NCBI RefSeq assembly: GCF_009760915.1
Contig: NZ_VIDQ01000015.1
Span: forward strand, 43,569-107,568
Length of the DNA stretch: 64,000 bases
Direction: 5' to 3'
Source of the DNA: Azohydromonas aeria
GTDB taxonomy: Bacteria; Pseudomonadota; Gammaproteobacteria; Burkholderiales; Burkholderiaceae_C
Shown: piece by piece, positions 52,479 through 62,700 of the stretch
Position numbering within the stretch: position 1 is the first letter of the stretch
Layout: each line of letters begins with the position of its first letter
The notes under the pieces: model-generated
What the model was told of the DNA's origin: nothing
Seen by the model: the letters and a program-made list of their open reading frames with translations, nothing else
The model's database searches: none
Made by a program: the position numbers and the translations under genes

Positions 52479-53834
52479 ATGAAGGCAGAAAGCGGAACAG
52501 GCCCGATGCGCGACACGGCGCTGCCCCCCTCGTTGCGCGCGCGCCTGCTGGGCCTGCTGCTGGCGGCCATCGTGCTGACGGCGCTGGCCCAGGGCTGGAC
52601 GGCCTACGCCACCGCGCGCGCCGAGGCCGACCAGGTCTTCGACTACCACATGCAGCAGATGGCGCTGGCGCTGCGCCCGGGACTGACCGGGCGCGGCCTG
52701 CCTTCGGACCTGGAGGAAGCCGAGAACTTCGACTTCATGGTGCAGGTCTGGACCGCCGACGGGCTGCGCGTGTTCCAGTCCGCGCACCGCGCCGTGCTGC
52801 CGCAGCGCGCGGTGCTGGGCTTCTCCGACCTGGAAGCCAACGGCAGCACCTACCGCGTGTTCTCGCTGCAGACGCGCACGCAGGTGATCCAGGTGGCGCA
52901 GGACATGGCCGTGCGCCGCGACATGGCGCGCGCGCTGGCGCTGCGCACGGTCGCGCCCATCGGCGTGCTCGCCCCGATGCTGATGCTCCTGGCCTGGGCC
53001 GTGGTGACGAGCTCGCTGGCGCCGGTGCAGCGCGTGCGGCGCCAGGTGGCCTCGCGCCAGGCCGACGACCTGTCGGCGCTGGGCGTGCGCGACCTGCCCG
53101 ACGAGATCCGGCCGCTGGTGGACGAGCTCAACCTGCTGTTCGCCCGGCTGCGCCAGGCCTTCGAGGCGCAGCAGAGCTTCGTCGCCGACGCCGCGCACGA
53201 GCTGCGCTCGCCGCTGGCGGCCCTGAAGCTGCAGGTGCAGGGCCTGCAGCGCGCGGGCGACGACGCCGCGCGCGAGCGCGCCGTGCAGCGCCTGAGCGCG
53301 GGCATCGACCGCGCCACGCGGCTGGTGGAGCAGCTCCTGATCCTGGCGCGGCACCAGGCCGGCACGGCTGCGGCCACGCCGGCGCAGCCGGTGGCGCTGG
53401 CCGAGGTGGCGCGGCTGGCGCTGGCCGACGCCGCGCCGCTGGCGCAGGCGCGCGGCATCGACCTGGGCGCGCCGCGCCTGGAGGCGGGCGACATCGAGGG
53501 CCACGCCGAGGCGCTGCGCATTCTCATGCGCAACCTGCTCGACAACGCCCTGAAGTACACGCCCGGCGGCGGCACGGTGGACCTGTGCGTGGAGCGCGAG
53601 GACGGGCGGCTGCGGCTGGTGGTCGAGGACAGTGGCCCGGGCATCCCGGCGTCCGAGCGCGAGCGTGTCTTCGACCGCTTCCACCGCGTGCCGGGCAGCG
53701 AGGCGCCGGGCAGCGGGCTCGGCCTGGCCATCGTCAAGGCGATTGCCGAGATGCATGGGGCGGCGCTGCGGCTGGATCAGTCGGCGCGGCTGGGCGGGCT
53801 GCGGGTGGAGGTGGAGTTCAAGGCACGGGGTTGA
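52479..53834 (+). CDS. Sensor histidine kinase (QseC/TctE-like)
   Basis: Encodes 451 residues. Two membrane segments (LLGLLLAAIVLTALAQGW, and VAPIGVLAPMLMLLAWAVV near residue 165) flank a periplasmic domain of about 130 residues. A HAMP-like linker, HisKA with H240 in DAAHELRSPLAAL, and HATPase with NLLDNALKYTPGG, EDSGPGIP and GSGLGLAIVK follow. It is the partner of the OmpR-type regulator upstream. ATG 52479 has no good ribosome site; ATG 52506 is an alternative. A DegP-type protease follows, suggesting envelope-stress control. Confidence 0.92.
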   Translation: MKAESGTGPMRDTALPPSLRARLLGLLLAAIVLTALAQGWTAYATARAEADQVFDYHMQQMALALRPGLTGRGLPSDLEEAENFDFMVQVWTADGLRVFQSAHRAVLPQRAVLGFSDLEANGSTYRVFSLQTRTQVIQVAQDMAVRRDMARALALRTVAPIGVLAPMLMLLAWAVVTSSLAPVQRVRRQVASRQADDLSALGVRDLPDEIRPLVDELNLLFARLRQAFEAQQSFVADAAHELRSPLAALKLQVQGLQRAGDDAARERAVQRLSAGIDRATRLVEQLLILARHQAGTAAATPAQPVALAEVARLALADAAPLAQARGIDLGAPRLEAGDIEGHAEALRILMRNLLDNALKYTPGGGTVDLCVEREDGRLRLVVEDSGPGIPASERERVFDRFHRVPGSEAPGSGLGLAIVKAIAEMHGAALRLDQSARLGGLRVEVEFKARG

Positions 53835-53841
53835 AGCGGGG

Positions 53842-53858
53842 TTTAAGTGCCGCCTAAG
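53842..53858. promoter_or_regulatory. Candidate response-regulator box, TTTAAG-N5-CCTAAG
   Basis: TTTAAG (53842-53847) and CCTAAG (53853-53858) are near-identical half sites spaced by exactly 5 bp, the layout of PmrA/QseB-class binding sites. They lie 58 bp before the DegP-like ATG and just after the kinase gene. Confidence 0.55.
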
Positions 53859-53916
53859 TAGCGCCCCCCACATTGGTTGCATGTCCAACGAGTCACTCAC
53901 TCCAGGAGCGCAACCG

Positions 53917-55470
53917 ATGAGCACCCGCACCCCCGTGGCCATGACCCCCGCCCGCCTGACGCTGGCCCTGCTGGCGGCCGGCGCGATCGGCGGCGCCGGC
54001 GCCACCTTCATCACCAGCCGCCATGCCGGCGCGGCGCTGCCGCCGGCGCCTGCCGCGGCCGCCGCCACCGCGACCGCGACCTCCACCGAGGCCCAGGCCA
54101 TCGGCGGCGCGCCCGACTTCTCGCAGATCACCGAGCGCCACGGCCCGGCGGTGGTCAACATCACCGTCAGCGGCACGCGCACCGCGTCCGGCGATGACGA
54201 GGACGACGAGCAGGCCGCCGCGGCGCCGCATGGCGGCATGGGCCCGAACGACCCGTTCCAGGAATTCTTCCGCCGCTTCGGCATCCCGGCGCCGGGCTTC
54301 GGCGCGCCGGGCCCGCGTGCGCCGCAGCAGTTCACCCGCGGCCAGGGCTCGGGCTTCATCGTCAGCGCCGACGGCGTCATCCTGACCAACGCCCACGTCG
54401 TGCACGGCGCCAAGGAAGTGACGGTCAAGCTCACCGACCGGCGCGAGTTCCAGGCCAGGGTGCTGGGCGAGGACGCCCGGACCGACGTGGCCGTGCTCAA
54501 GATCGACGCCAAGGATTTGCCCGTGGCGCCGCTGGGCAGCACGCGCGAGCTGCGCCCGGGCCAGTGGGTGGCGGCCATCGGCGCGCCCTTCGGCTTCGAG
54601 AACAGCGTCACCGTGGGCGTGGTCAGCGCCAAGGGCCGCTCCCTGCCCGACGACGGCTACGTGCCCTTCATCCAGACCGACGTAGCGGTGAACCCCGGCA
54701 ACTCCGGCGGCCCGCTCTTCAACGCGCGCGGCGAGGTGGTGGGCATCAACTCGCAGATCTACAGCCGCTCCGGCGGCTACATGGGCCTGTCGTTCGCCAT
54801 CCCGATCGAGCTGGCGACCAAGGTGAAGGACCAGATCGTGGCCACCGGCAAGGCCAGCCACGCGCGGCTGGGCGTGGCGATCCAGGAGGTGAACCAGACG
54901 CTGGCCGACTCCTTCAAGCTCGACCGGCCCGAGGGCGCGCTGGTGGCCTCGGTCGATCCGGGCGGCCCGGCCGACAAGGCCGGCCTGCAGGTCGGCGACG
55001 TGATCCGCAAGGTGGATGGCCAGCCCATCGTCGCCTCGGGCGACTTGCCCGCGCTCATCGGCCAGTCGCGGCCGGGCGAGAAGGTCACGCTGGAAGTGTG
55101 GCGCCACGGCAAGCGCGAGGAGCTCAGCGCGAAGCTGGGCGACGCCGCGGAGAGGCCGGCCCAGGTGGCGCAGGCCGACGAGGGCGCCGGCGCGGCGGGT
55201 CAGCAGCCGAAGCTGGGCCTGGCACTGCGCCCGCTGCAGCCGCAGGAGCGCGCCGGCGCCGGCGTGGGCAACGGCCTGGTGGTCGAGAACGCCACCGGCC
55301 CGTCGGCGCGCGCCGGCGTGCAGCCCGGCGACGTGCTGGTGGCCGTCAACGGCACGCCCGTGAAGAGCATCGAGCAGGTGCGCGAGGTGGTCTCGAAGTC
55401 CGACAAGTCGGTGGCACTGCTGATCCAGCGCGGAGACAGCCGGATCTTCGTGCCGGTGAGGATCGGGTGA
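53917..55470 (+). CDS. Do-family serine endopeptidase (DegP/MucD-like)
   Basis: Encodes 517 residues. A membrane/signal segment (LTLALLAAGAIGGAGATFI) leads to the trypsin-like domain with catalytic H160 (ILTNAHVVHG), D190 (RTDVAVLKI) and S263 (GNSGGPLF). Two PDZ domains follow (about 290-385 and 415-515). It is a periplasmic protease/chaperone that degrades misfolded envelope proteins. A low-complexity acidic stretch (GDDEDDEQ) sits in the LA-like loop. Start ATG 53917 follows CAGGAGCGCAACCG. It is probably controlled by the two-component system directly upstream. Confidence 0.94.
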   Translation: MSTRTPVAMTPARLTLALLAAGAIGGAGATFITSRHAGAALPPAPAAAAATATATSTEAQAIGGAPDFSQITERHGPAVVNITVSGTRTASGDDEDDEQAAAAPHGGMGPNDPFQEFFRRFGIPAPGFGAPGPRAPQQFTRGQGSGFIVSADGVILTNAHVVHGAKEVTVKLTDRREFQARVLGEDARTDVAVLKIDAKDLPVAPLGSTRELRPGQWVAAIGAPFGFENSVTVGVVSAKGRSLPDDGYVPFIQTDVAVNPGNSGGPLFNARGEVVGINSQIYSRSGGYMGLSFAIPIELATKVKDQIVATGKASHARLGVAIQEVNQTLADSFKLDRPEGALVASVDPGGPADKAGLQVGDVIRKVDGQPIVASGDLPALIGQSRPGEKVTLEVWRHGKREELSAKLGDAAERPAQVAQADEGAGAAGQQPKLGLALRPLQPQERAGAGVGNGLVVENATGPSARAGVQPGDVLVAVNGTPVKSIEQVREVVSKSDKSVALLIQRGDSRIFVPVRIG

Positions 55471-55709
55471 GGTCCGGCACGGTGCGAATTGCTTGACGGG
55501 CAGCTCCTGGCCAGAGCCTGAGGCCGGCGCCGACGCGCCGGCCTTTTTCCATTGCGGTCGGCCCGATTCCCGGCCGTAATTCGCACCGCATCTGCCTTGA
55601 TCGGCCTTTCCGAGGCTCCTGGCGCCCTGCGCGCTGCTAGGCTGGCCGGCTGGCCGCAGTACCGGCAGCACGCACCGGACCAACGAGAACGATCCTGGAG
55701 ACCCCCCCG

Positions 55710-56546
55710 ATGGAATCCCTGGAACCCGCCCAGCTCGACATTGAAAGCGTGGAAGGCATGGAGGCGCTCCTGGCCCGGCGCACCGCCGAGCTGCGCGAAG
55801 CCCGCGCCCGGCTGCAGGCCGTGTCGCAGCAGCTGGAGCAGGAGCGGCAGTCCCGCAACGGCTTCCTGTCCATGCTCGCGCACGAGTTGCGCAACCCGCT
55901 GGCCTCGCTGCGCAGCGGCTTTTCGTTGCTGCAGCGCGCCGGTGCCCGCGGCGACGGCAACGCTGACGGCGGCGCGGCGCTGGCCGCGCAGGTGCAGCCG
56001 CTCATCGAGCGCCAGCTCAGCCACCTGGCGCGGCTGCTGGAGGAGGTCAGCGACCTGGCCCGCGCGCGCGACGGCAGCCTGGCGCTGCGCCGCGACCGCT
56101 TCGCGCTGCAGGCCGCCGCCGAGGTGGCCATCGCCGTGGCGCAGCCCTACCTGGGCGCGCAGGACCAGCAGTTGCGGCTCGACCCGGGCCCGGCCGAGGC
56201 CTGGGTCCTGGGCGACCGCACCCGGCTGGCGCAGGCGCTGGCCGACCTGCTGATCGAGGCGTCGCGCCGCCTGCCGTCAGGCGCACGCGTGCACCTGGCC
56301 ACCCGCGTCGTCGCGGGCCAGGCCGTCGCCGGCCTGTTCGAGAGCGGCGCGGACGCCACTGAGGACTGGCTGCTGGCGCTGCTGCAGCCGCCGCCCCGCG
56401 AGCGCGAGCCGCTGCACGTGGCCGGCATCGGCGCGTCGCTGGCCGGGCACCTGGTCGAGCTGCACGGCGGCCGGGTCTGGGCGCGCCGCGCCACCGACGG
56501 CGGCGGCGGCCTGATCGTGGCCGAGCTGCCGCTGGCGCCGAACTGA
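55710..56546 (+). CDS. Histidine kinase-like protein with degenerate ATPase domain
   Basis: Encodes 278 residues. A coiled coil (about 15-50) precedes HisKA with H58 in MLAHELRNPLASL. The following HATPase-like part is eroded: the N-box reads LADLLIEASRR without the Asn, the DxGxG motif is replaced by LFESGADATED, and the G2 loop is only AGIGASLAGHL. The end (HLVELHGGRVWARRATDGGGGLIVAELPL) keeps the fold. It may act as a phosphotransfer or dimerisation partner rather than a kinase. It has no input domain and converges on the PYP-like gene. Confidence 0.82.
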   Translation: MESLEPAQLDIESVEGMEALLARRTAELREARARLQAVSQQLEQERQSRNGFLSMLAHELRNPLASLRSGFSLLQRAGARGDGNADGGAALAAQVQPLIERQLSHLARLLEEVSDLARARDGSLALRRDRFALQAAAEVAIAVAQPYLGAQDQQLRLDPGPAEAWVLGDRTRLAQALADLLIEASRRLPSGARVHLATRVVAGQAVAGLFESGADATEDWLLALLQPPPREREPLHVAGIGASLAGHLVELHGGRVWARRATDGGGGLIVAELPLAPN

Positions 56547-56614
56547 CTGAAGAAGGCGCCGGCCGGGTCCGAACCCTGTCCCGGCCGTGGTTTCACGGAC
56601 TGGAGCAATGGGTG

Positions 56615-57013
56615 TCAGACCCGGCGCAGGAACAGCCAGAAGCCGCCGCCCGCGGCTGACAGGGCGCGCATCTCCAGTGTGCGGCTGCGGTCGGCGAAGT
56701 CGCCCACGTGGCGCAGGCGCACGTCCAGCGTGCCCGCGGCCAGCGCGCGCTCGATGCGCCCGCGCACCAGCGGCGTGTCCATGCACGGGGCGATCTCAGT
56801 GAAGAAGTGCAGGCCCACGGTGGGGCGCAGGTCGCGCCCGGACAGCTGCGCCTCGCGCCGGCTGTAGAAGCACACCTGCCCGTCGGCGTCCACGCGCAGC
56901 GCGCCGAAAGGCAGCGCGTCGATGTCCGCGGGCGCCATCGCCTCGACGCGGCGCGCCAGGTCGGGATCGTCGTAGTCGGGCGGGTCGGCAGTCATCGTCT
57001 CTTGGGTCGTCAT
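56615..57013 (-). CDS. pyp: Photoactive yellow protein (PYP) homologue
   Basis: Encodes 132 residues, close to the 125 of Halorhodospira PYP, and aligns without gaps in the core at an offset of 8. Y50 matches Y42 (FYSRRE), E54 matches E46, S58 stands in for T50, R60 matches R52 (SGRD), and C77 in EIAPCMDT matches the chromophore-binding C69. G104-D105-F106 replaces F96-D97-Y98, and the C-terminus FWLFLRRV matches WVFVKRV. A p-coumaric acid-type chromophore bound to C77 is therefore possible. Ligase or ammonia-lyase genes for the chromophore are not in the window. The gene lies 17 bp behind a hybrid kinase gene, so the pair is probably co-transcribed. Confidence 0.88.
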   Translation of the reverse strand: MTTQETMTADPPDYDDPDLARRVEAMAPADIDALPFGALRVDADGQVCFYSRREAQLSGRDLRPTVGLHFFTEIAPCMDTPLVRGRIERALAAGTLDVRLRHVGDFADRSRTLEMRALSAAGGGFWLFLRRV

Positions 57014-57030
57014 GGCGGCGGGTCCCGGGC

Positions 57031-58761
57031 TCAGGCTGGCGCCGGCCCGGGCGGGGCCGTTGTGGGTGTGGCAGGAAATCCGGTGTCGGGCGGCGGGTCG
57101 AAGCACGCCATCGCCACGAGGTGCGTGGGCAGCGCCGAGCCGGGCTCGGCCGTGGCCGGCACGATCAGGCGCTCGAAGCGCAGCCGGTCGCCGGGCCCGA
57201 AGTCGTACTCGACGCATTCGTGCCCGGGCTCGCCCGACAGGGCCACCAGGCGGTAGGCCGCCTCCAGGCGGCCGCTGGCCACGTCGGTATCGCCGAAGCG
57301 CCGGCCCAGCAGCGACTGCGGCAGCAGCGCGTCCAGCCCGGCGCCCACGGCGATGAAGCGCATGGCGAAGGCGGGATGGCGGCCCTCGATGAGCGCCACG
57401 GCGCGCTGCGGCTCCAGCGCGGCGGTGGCGTCCAGCAGCGGCGCCAGCGGCGCCCAGCGCGCCGCGCCGCGCACCTCCTGCCACGCGTCCAGGAAGCGGT
57501 GCAGCCGCGCGTCGCCCAGGCGCTGCGCCACGCGCTCCTCGACGCTGCGGCGCGCGTCCTCGGCGGCAAACAGCGCCTGCAGCGCGGCCTCGTCCACGGG
57601 CTTGACCAGGTGCGCGTCAAAGCCCGCCTGGATGCTCGCCGCCCGGTCCTCGGGCTGGGCCAGGCCGGAGATGGCGATCAGCTGCGCGCGGCGGCTGGCG
57701 CCGCCGGCGCGGATGGCGCGCGCCACGGACAGGCCGTCCAGGTCCGGCAGCCCGATGTCGAGCAGCACCACGTCGAAGGCCTCGGCGCCCGCGCGCTCGC
57801 GCGCCTCGATGCCGCGCAGGCAGCGCGTCACCCGGTGGCCGTCGAGCTCCAGCAGCAGCGCCAGGGCCAGGCCGGCGTCGGGGTTGTCGTCCACCAGCAG
57901 CACGCGGCGCGGCCGCAGCGGCGGCCGGGGAGATGCGTCCGGCTCGCCCGGGCAGCCCGGGCAGCCCGGGACGGCCGGGGGCAAGGCTTGCGGCAGATGC
58001 AAGGTGAAACGGGCGCCGCGGCCCGGGCCGTCGCTGTGCGCGGCCACGCTGCCGCCGTGCATCTCGACCAGGCTGCGCACCAGCGCCAGGCCCAGGCCGA
58101 GGCCGCCGCCGCTGCGCTGCGAGGCCACGTCGGCCTGGGCATAGGGCTCGAAGACCCGCGGCAGCAGCGCGGCGTCCAGGCCCACGCCGTCGTCGCTCAC
58201 CGAGAACGCCAGCGACTGCGCCTGCGTGCCCGCCAGCGCCAGCTCGATGCGCCCGTACGCGGGCGTGTACTTCGAGGCGTTGAGCAGCAGGTTGGCCAGC
58301 GCCTGCGCCAGGCGCGCCATGTCGCCGTCCACCCACAGCGTGCCGGCCGGCGGCAGCCGCAACTCCAGGCGCTGCTGGCGCGCCTCGACGGCCGAGCGCG
58401 CACCCTCGACCGCCGCCTCGGCCACGGCGCGGGCGTCGTGCACGGCGCGGCGCAGCACCATCTTGCCGGCGGCCACGCGCGAGACGTCGAGCAGGTCGTC
58501 CACCATGCGCGCAAGCTGCGCGCTCTGGCGCCCGATCACGGCGCGGGCCTGCTGCGCGGTGGCGTCCGGCGCCGGGCCGTGCTCCAGCAGCCGCGCCGCG
58601 CTGCGCAGCGGCGCCAGCGCGTTGCGCAGTTCGTGCGCCAGCGTCGCCAGGAAGGCGTCCCGTTGCCGGCCCTCGGCTTCGAGCCGGGCCAGGCGTTCGC
58701 GCAGCGCCGCCTCGGCCGCCGTCGCAGGCGCTCGTGCGGGCTTGTCCGGGATGTCGTCCAT
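57031..58761 (-). CDS. Hybrid histidine kinase, HisKA-HATPase-REC with C-terminal PAS-like domain
   Basis: Encodes 576 residues from ATG 58761. A short N-terminal coiled coil leads to HisKA with H43 in [12 protein letters not shown]. The HATPase has [21 protein letters not shown] and [12 protein letters not shown] receiver follows with D335 in [13 protein letters not shown] and K387 in HLVKPVDE. Residues about 460-555 ([58 protein letters not shown]) look like a PAS_5-type sensory domain. There is no membrane segment, so it is cytosolic. The next gene, 17 bp away, is the PYP homologue, a likely light or redox input. Confidence 0.88.
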   Translation of the reverse strand: MDDIPDKPARAPATAAEAALRERLARLEAEGRQRDAFLATLAHELRNALAPLRSAARLLEHGPAPDATAQQARAVIGRQSAQLARMVDDLLDVSRVAAGKMVLRRAVHDARAVAEAAVEGARSAVEARQQRLELRLPPAGTLWVDGDMARLAQALANLLLNASKYTPAYGRIELALAGTQAQSLAFSVSDDGVGLDAALLPRVFEPYAQADVASQRSGGGLGLGLALVRSLVEMHGGSVAAHSDGPGRGARFTLHLPQALPPAVPGCPGCPGEPDASPRPPLRPRRVLLVDDNPDAGLALALLLELDGHRVTRCLRGIEARERAGAEAFDVVLLDIGLPDLDGLSVARAIRAGGASRRAQLIAISGLAQPEDRAASIQAGFDAHLVKPVDEAALQALFAAEDARRSVEERVAQRLGDARLHRFLDAWQEVRGAARWAPLAPLLDATAALEPQRAVALIEGRHPAFAMRFIAVGAGLDALLPQSLLGRRFGDTDVASGRLEAAYRLVALSGEPGHECVEYDFGPGDRLRFERLIVPATAEPGSALPTHLVAMACFDPPPDTGFPATPTTAPPGPAPA

Positions 58762-58939
58762 GGGTCTGGCGCGGAAATCAGGGGAAAGGGCCGGATGCCG
58801 CCGCGGCAAGCGGCCGGCATGCTCGGCAGGGCAGTCTAGGAAGCCCGTTCCCGCCCGCCCGGGCCGGAATGTGCGAAACCGCACGGTCCGTGAATTCGTC
58901 ACGATTTGTCACGGCCGGCTTTCACGGGGACCATGAGCC

Positions 58940-59755
58940 ATGCACACCGACTCTTCCCTTGCTGCCGTCCGCTTCCCCTGGCGCGTGGGCCTGCTGTGGG
59001 GCATCACCGCCGCGGCGCTGGCGGCGCTCGCGCTGCACGGGCCCATCGCGCAGCCGGTGAGCTACCACGCCTTCGCCGACGAACGCACCCTGCTGGGCAT
59101 CCCGAACTTCTGGAACGTCGTCTCCAACCTGCCCTTCGTGCTGCTCGGACTGGCCGGGCTGTGGCGGCTGCGGCGTCGGCCGCCGGGCGTGCTGCCCGGG
59201 CTGGCGGCCTGCCACGCCGCCTTCTTCGCCGGCGCGGTGGGCATCGGGCTGGGCTCGGCGTGGTACCACCTGCGTCCGGACAGCGCCACGCTGGCGTGGG
59301 ACCGGCTGCCCATGACCGTGGCCTTCATGGCCTTCTTCGCCATCGTGCTGGGCGAGCACCTGGGCGTGCGGCTGGCGCGGCGCGCGCTGCCGGCGCTGCT
59401 GCTGGCGGGCCTGGGCTCGGTGCTGTACTGGGTGCTGTCCGAGCGGCTGGGTGGTTCGGACCTGCGCCCGTACCTGCTGGTGCAGTTCCTGCCGGTGCTG
59501 CTGACGCCGCTGATCCTGCTGCTGTTCCCCTCGCGGCTGACGCGCGTGGGCTGGCTGTGGCTGCTGCTGGCGCTGTACGTCGTGGCCAAGGGGGTGGAAC
59601 ACTTCGACGCGGCGCTGTACGAGCACCTGGGCGGGCTCAGCGGCCACACGCTCAAGCACCTGCTGGCGGCGGGAAGCCTGTGGTGCATGGTGGCGGGAAT
59701 GAGCAGGCGGCGGCCGCGCGCGGCGCTCGGCGAGGCGCACCTGAAGCTCACCTGA
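58940..59755 (+). CDS. Ceramidase-family (CREST-type) integral membrane protein
   Basis: Encodes 271 residues with about seven hydrophobic segments. Family landmarks are NFWNVVSNLPFVLLGLAGLW, GIGLGSAWYHLRPDSATLAWDRLPM (histidine and aspartate of the zinc site), and HTLKHLLAAGSLW near the end. These match alkaline ceramidase/CREST hydrolases, which use a zinc-bound water on amide bonds of lipids. Bacterial members are mostly uncharacterised. Start ATG 58940. The last 8 bp overlap the convergent dnaE2 gene. Confidence 0.85.
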   Translation: MHTDSSLAAVRFPWRVGLLWGITAAALAALALHGPIAQPVSYHAFADERTLLGIPNFWNVVSNLPFVLLGLAGLWRLRRRPPGVLPGLAACHAAFFAGAVGIGLGSAWYHLRPDSATLAWDRLPMTVAFMAFFAIVLGEHLGVRLARRALPALLLAGLGSVLYWVLSERLGGSDLRPYLLVQFLPVLLTPLILLLFPSRLTRVGWLWLLLALYVVAKGVEHFDAALYEHLGGLSGHTLKHLLAAGSLWCMVAGMSRRRPRAALGEAHLKLT

Positions 59756-62700
59756 AATCCCGGCTCCCCGCCACGAAGCGCCCAAGCAGCGGCGTGAGGT
59801 CCTGCAGCCAGCCCGCCACCAGGGCGCAAACGTCTCCCTCGCGCTGCCAGCGCCCGTGCACCGCCAGCAGCCGCGCGCGCAGCAGCACCTCGCGCTGACG
59901 CTCGCGGATGCGCTTCCAGCAGATCACCTGCACCGAGCCGGTCTCGTCCTCCAGCGTCACGAACACCGTGCCCTTGGCCGTCTCGGGCTGCTGGCGCAGC
60001 GTCACCAGCCCGCAGGCGCGCACCAGCCGACCATGCGGCTGCGCGCTCAACTGCGCCGCCGACAGCAGCCGCCGCGGCTCCAGCAGCGGGCGCAGCAGCG
60101 CCAGCGGGTGCCGGCGCAGCGTCAGCCCCGTGGCGGCATGGTCGAACACGATCTCCTCGCCCTCCGGCGCGGCCGGCAGCTCGATGAAGTCCTCGTGCAC
60201 CGGCGCTTCGCTCAGCAGCTGCGGCGGCGTCGCCCAGGCCGCCGCCTCCCACACCTGCTGGCGCCGGTGCCCGGCCAGGCTCATGAGCGCGTCGGCGCCG
60301 GCCAGCAGCCGCAGCGCGCGCGCGTCGAGCCGGGCGCGGCGGGCCAGGTCCTCGGCATCGTCGAAGGGCGCCTGCGCCCGCGCGGCCACGACGCGAACGG
60401 CCGCCGCCTCGCTGAAACCCACCACCAGCCGCAGCCCCAGCCGCACGGCGGGCTGATCCGCTCCCGGCTCCAGCGTGCAGTCCCAGTGGCTGTGCATCGC
60501 GTCCGCCGGGCGCACCTCCACGCCATGGCGGCGCGCGTCCTGCACCAGCTGCCAGGGCGTATAAAAACCCAGCGGTTGCGAGTTCAGCATCGCCGCCAGG
60601 AAGGCCGCCGGGTGGTGCCGCTTGATCCAGCAGCTGGCATAGACCAGCAGCGCGAAGGACGCGGCATGGCTCTCCGGGAAGCCGTATTCCGAGAAGCCCT
60701 TGATCTGCTCGAAGATGGCCCGGGCGAAGCTCTCCTCGTAGCCGCGCGCGGTCATGCCGTGCACGATCCTGTCGTGGTACTGCTGCAGCCCACCCTTGCG
60801 CCGCCAGGCCGCCATGCTGCGGCGAAGCTGGTCGGCCTCGCCGGCTGTAAAGCCCGCGGCCAGGATCGCCACCTGCATCACCTGCTCCTGGAACACCGGC
60901 ACGCCCAGCGTGCGGCCCAGCGCCTGCTCCAGCGCCGGGCCCGGGAACGTCACCGCCTCCTTGCCCTCGCGCCGGTTCAGGTAGGGGTGCACCATGCCGC
61001 CCTGGATCGGCCCCGGGCGCACGATGGCGACCTCGATCACCAGGTCGTAGAAGCAGCGCGGCCTCAGTCGCGGCAGCATCGCCTGCTGCGCCCGGCTCTC
61101 GATCTGGAACACGCCCACCGTGTCGGCGCGGCACACCATGTCGTAGGTGGCCTCGTCCTCGGCCGGGATGTCCTGCACGCCGAAGGCCCGGCCCTCCAGC
61201 GCGCCGATGAAGTCCAGCGCCTTGCGGATCGCGGTGAGCATGCCCAGCGCCAGCACGTCCACCTTGAGCAGGCCCAGCGCGTCGAGGTCGTCCTTGTCCC
61301 ACTCGATGACGGTGCGATCGGGCATGGCGGCGTTCTCGATGGGCACCAGCCGCGACAGCGGCCCCTGCGTCAGCACGAAGCCGCCCGTGTGCTGCGACAG
61401 GTGCCGCGGAAAGCCCACCAGCTGCCCGGTCAGCTCGGTGAACTGGCGCATGAGCAGCGAGCCGGCGTCCAGGCCCAGCTGCGCGAAACGCTGCGTGCGC
61501 AACTGCGGGCCGTCCCACCACTGGTGGTCGCGCGCCAGCGCCTCCACGGTGGCGTCGGACAGGCCCAGCGCCTTGCCCACGTCGCGCACGGCGCTGCGCA
61601 CGCGGTAGGTGATGACGGTGGCCGCCAGCGCCGCGCGCTCGCGCCCGTAGCGGGCGTAGAGGTACTGGATGACCTCCTCGCGCCGCTCGTGCTCGAAGTC
61701 GATGTCGATGTCCGGCGGCTCGTTGCGCTCGCGGCTGATGAAGCGCTCGAACAGCAGGCTCATGCGCGCCGGGTCCACCTCCGTGACGCCCAGGCAGTAG
61801 CACACCACCGAGTTGGCGGCGCTGCCGCGGCCCTGGCACAGGATGCCGCGCGAGCGCGCGAACTCGACGATGTCGGCCACGGTCAGGAAGTAGTGCTCGT
61901 AGCCCAGCTCCTCGATCAGCGCCAGCTCGTGCGCCACTTGCGCCTGCACGCCCGCGGGGATGCCGCCCGGCCAGCGCCGCCCCGCGCCCTCCCAGGCGAG
62001 CTGCCGCAGCCAGCTCGCCGGCGTGTGGCCCGCGGGGATCAGTTCACTGGGGTAGCGGTAGCGCAGCTCGTCGAGCGAGAACTCGCAGCGCGCCGCCACC
62101 TCGAGCGTGCGCGCCAGCAGCGCCGGCGCGCAGGTCTGCGCCAGCCGCAGCCGCGTGCGCAAATGCCGCTCGGCGTTGGGCTGCAGGCCAAAGCCGCAGT
62201 GCGCGAGCGGCCGCTTCAGCCGCGTGGCGGTGAGCACGTCCTGCAGCGCCTTGCGCGAGCGCCGGTGCATGTGCACGTCGCCCGCGGCCACCAGCGGCAC
62301 GCCGCTGGCCCGCGACGCCTCGCGCAGCCGCTCCAGGTGCACGGCGTCGTCCACCTGGCGCAGCAGGTTCGCGATCAGCCAGCAGCGGCCGGCGAAGTTC
62401 TTACTTTGCCAATGCGCCAAGGCTTCGATCGGCTCGACAGCGGCGGCCCGGTCCGGCGCGGCCAGCAGCAGGCAATCGGCCAACGCCGCGGAGTCAAAAT
62501 CCTCCAGCCGGGGCGGCAGGTACGTGCCCTTGCCGCTGGCGCGGCGCAGCCGGGTGATGAACTGGCACAGGTTGCCGTAGCCGTCGAGGTGGCAGGCCAG
62601 CAGCACCAGCGTGGCCCCGGGCGTGCCGCGCGCGGCGTCGGGCGCGACGCCGAACTGCGCGCCCACCAGCAGCTTGAGGCCGTGCCTCTTGGCCGCCCCG

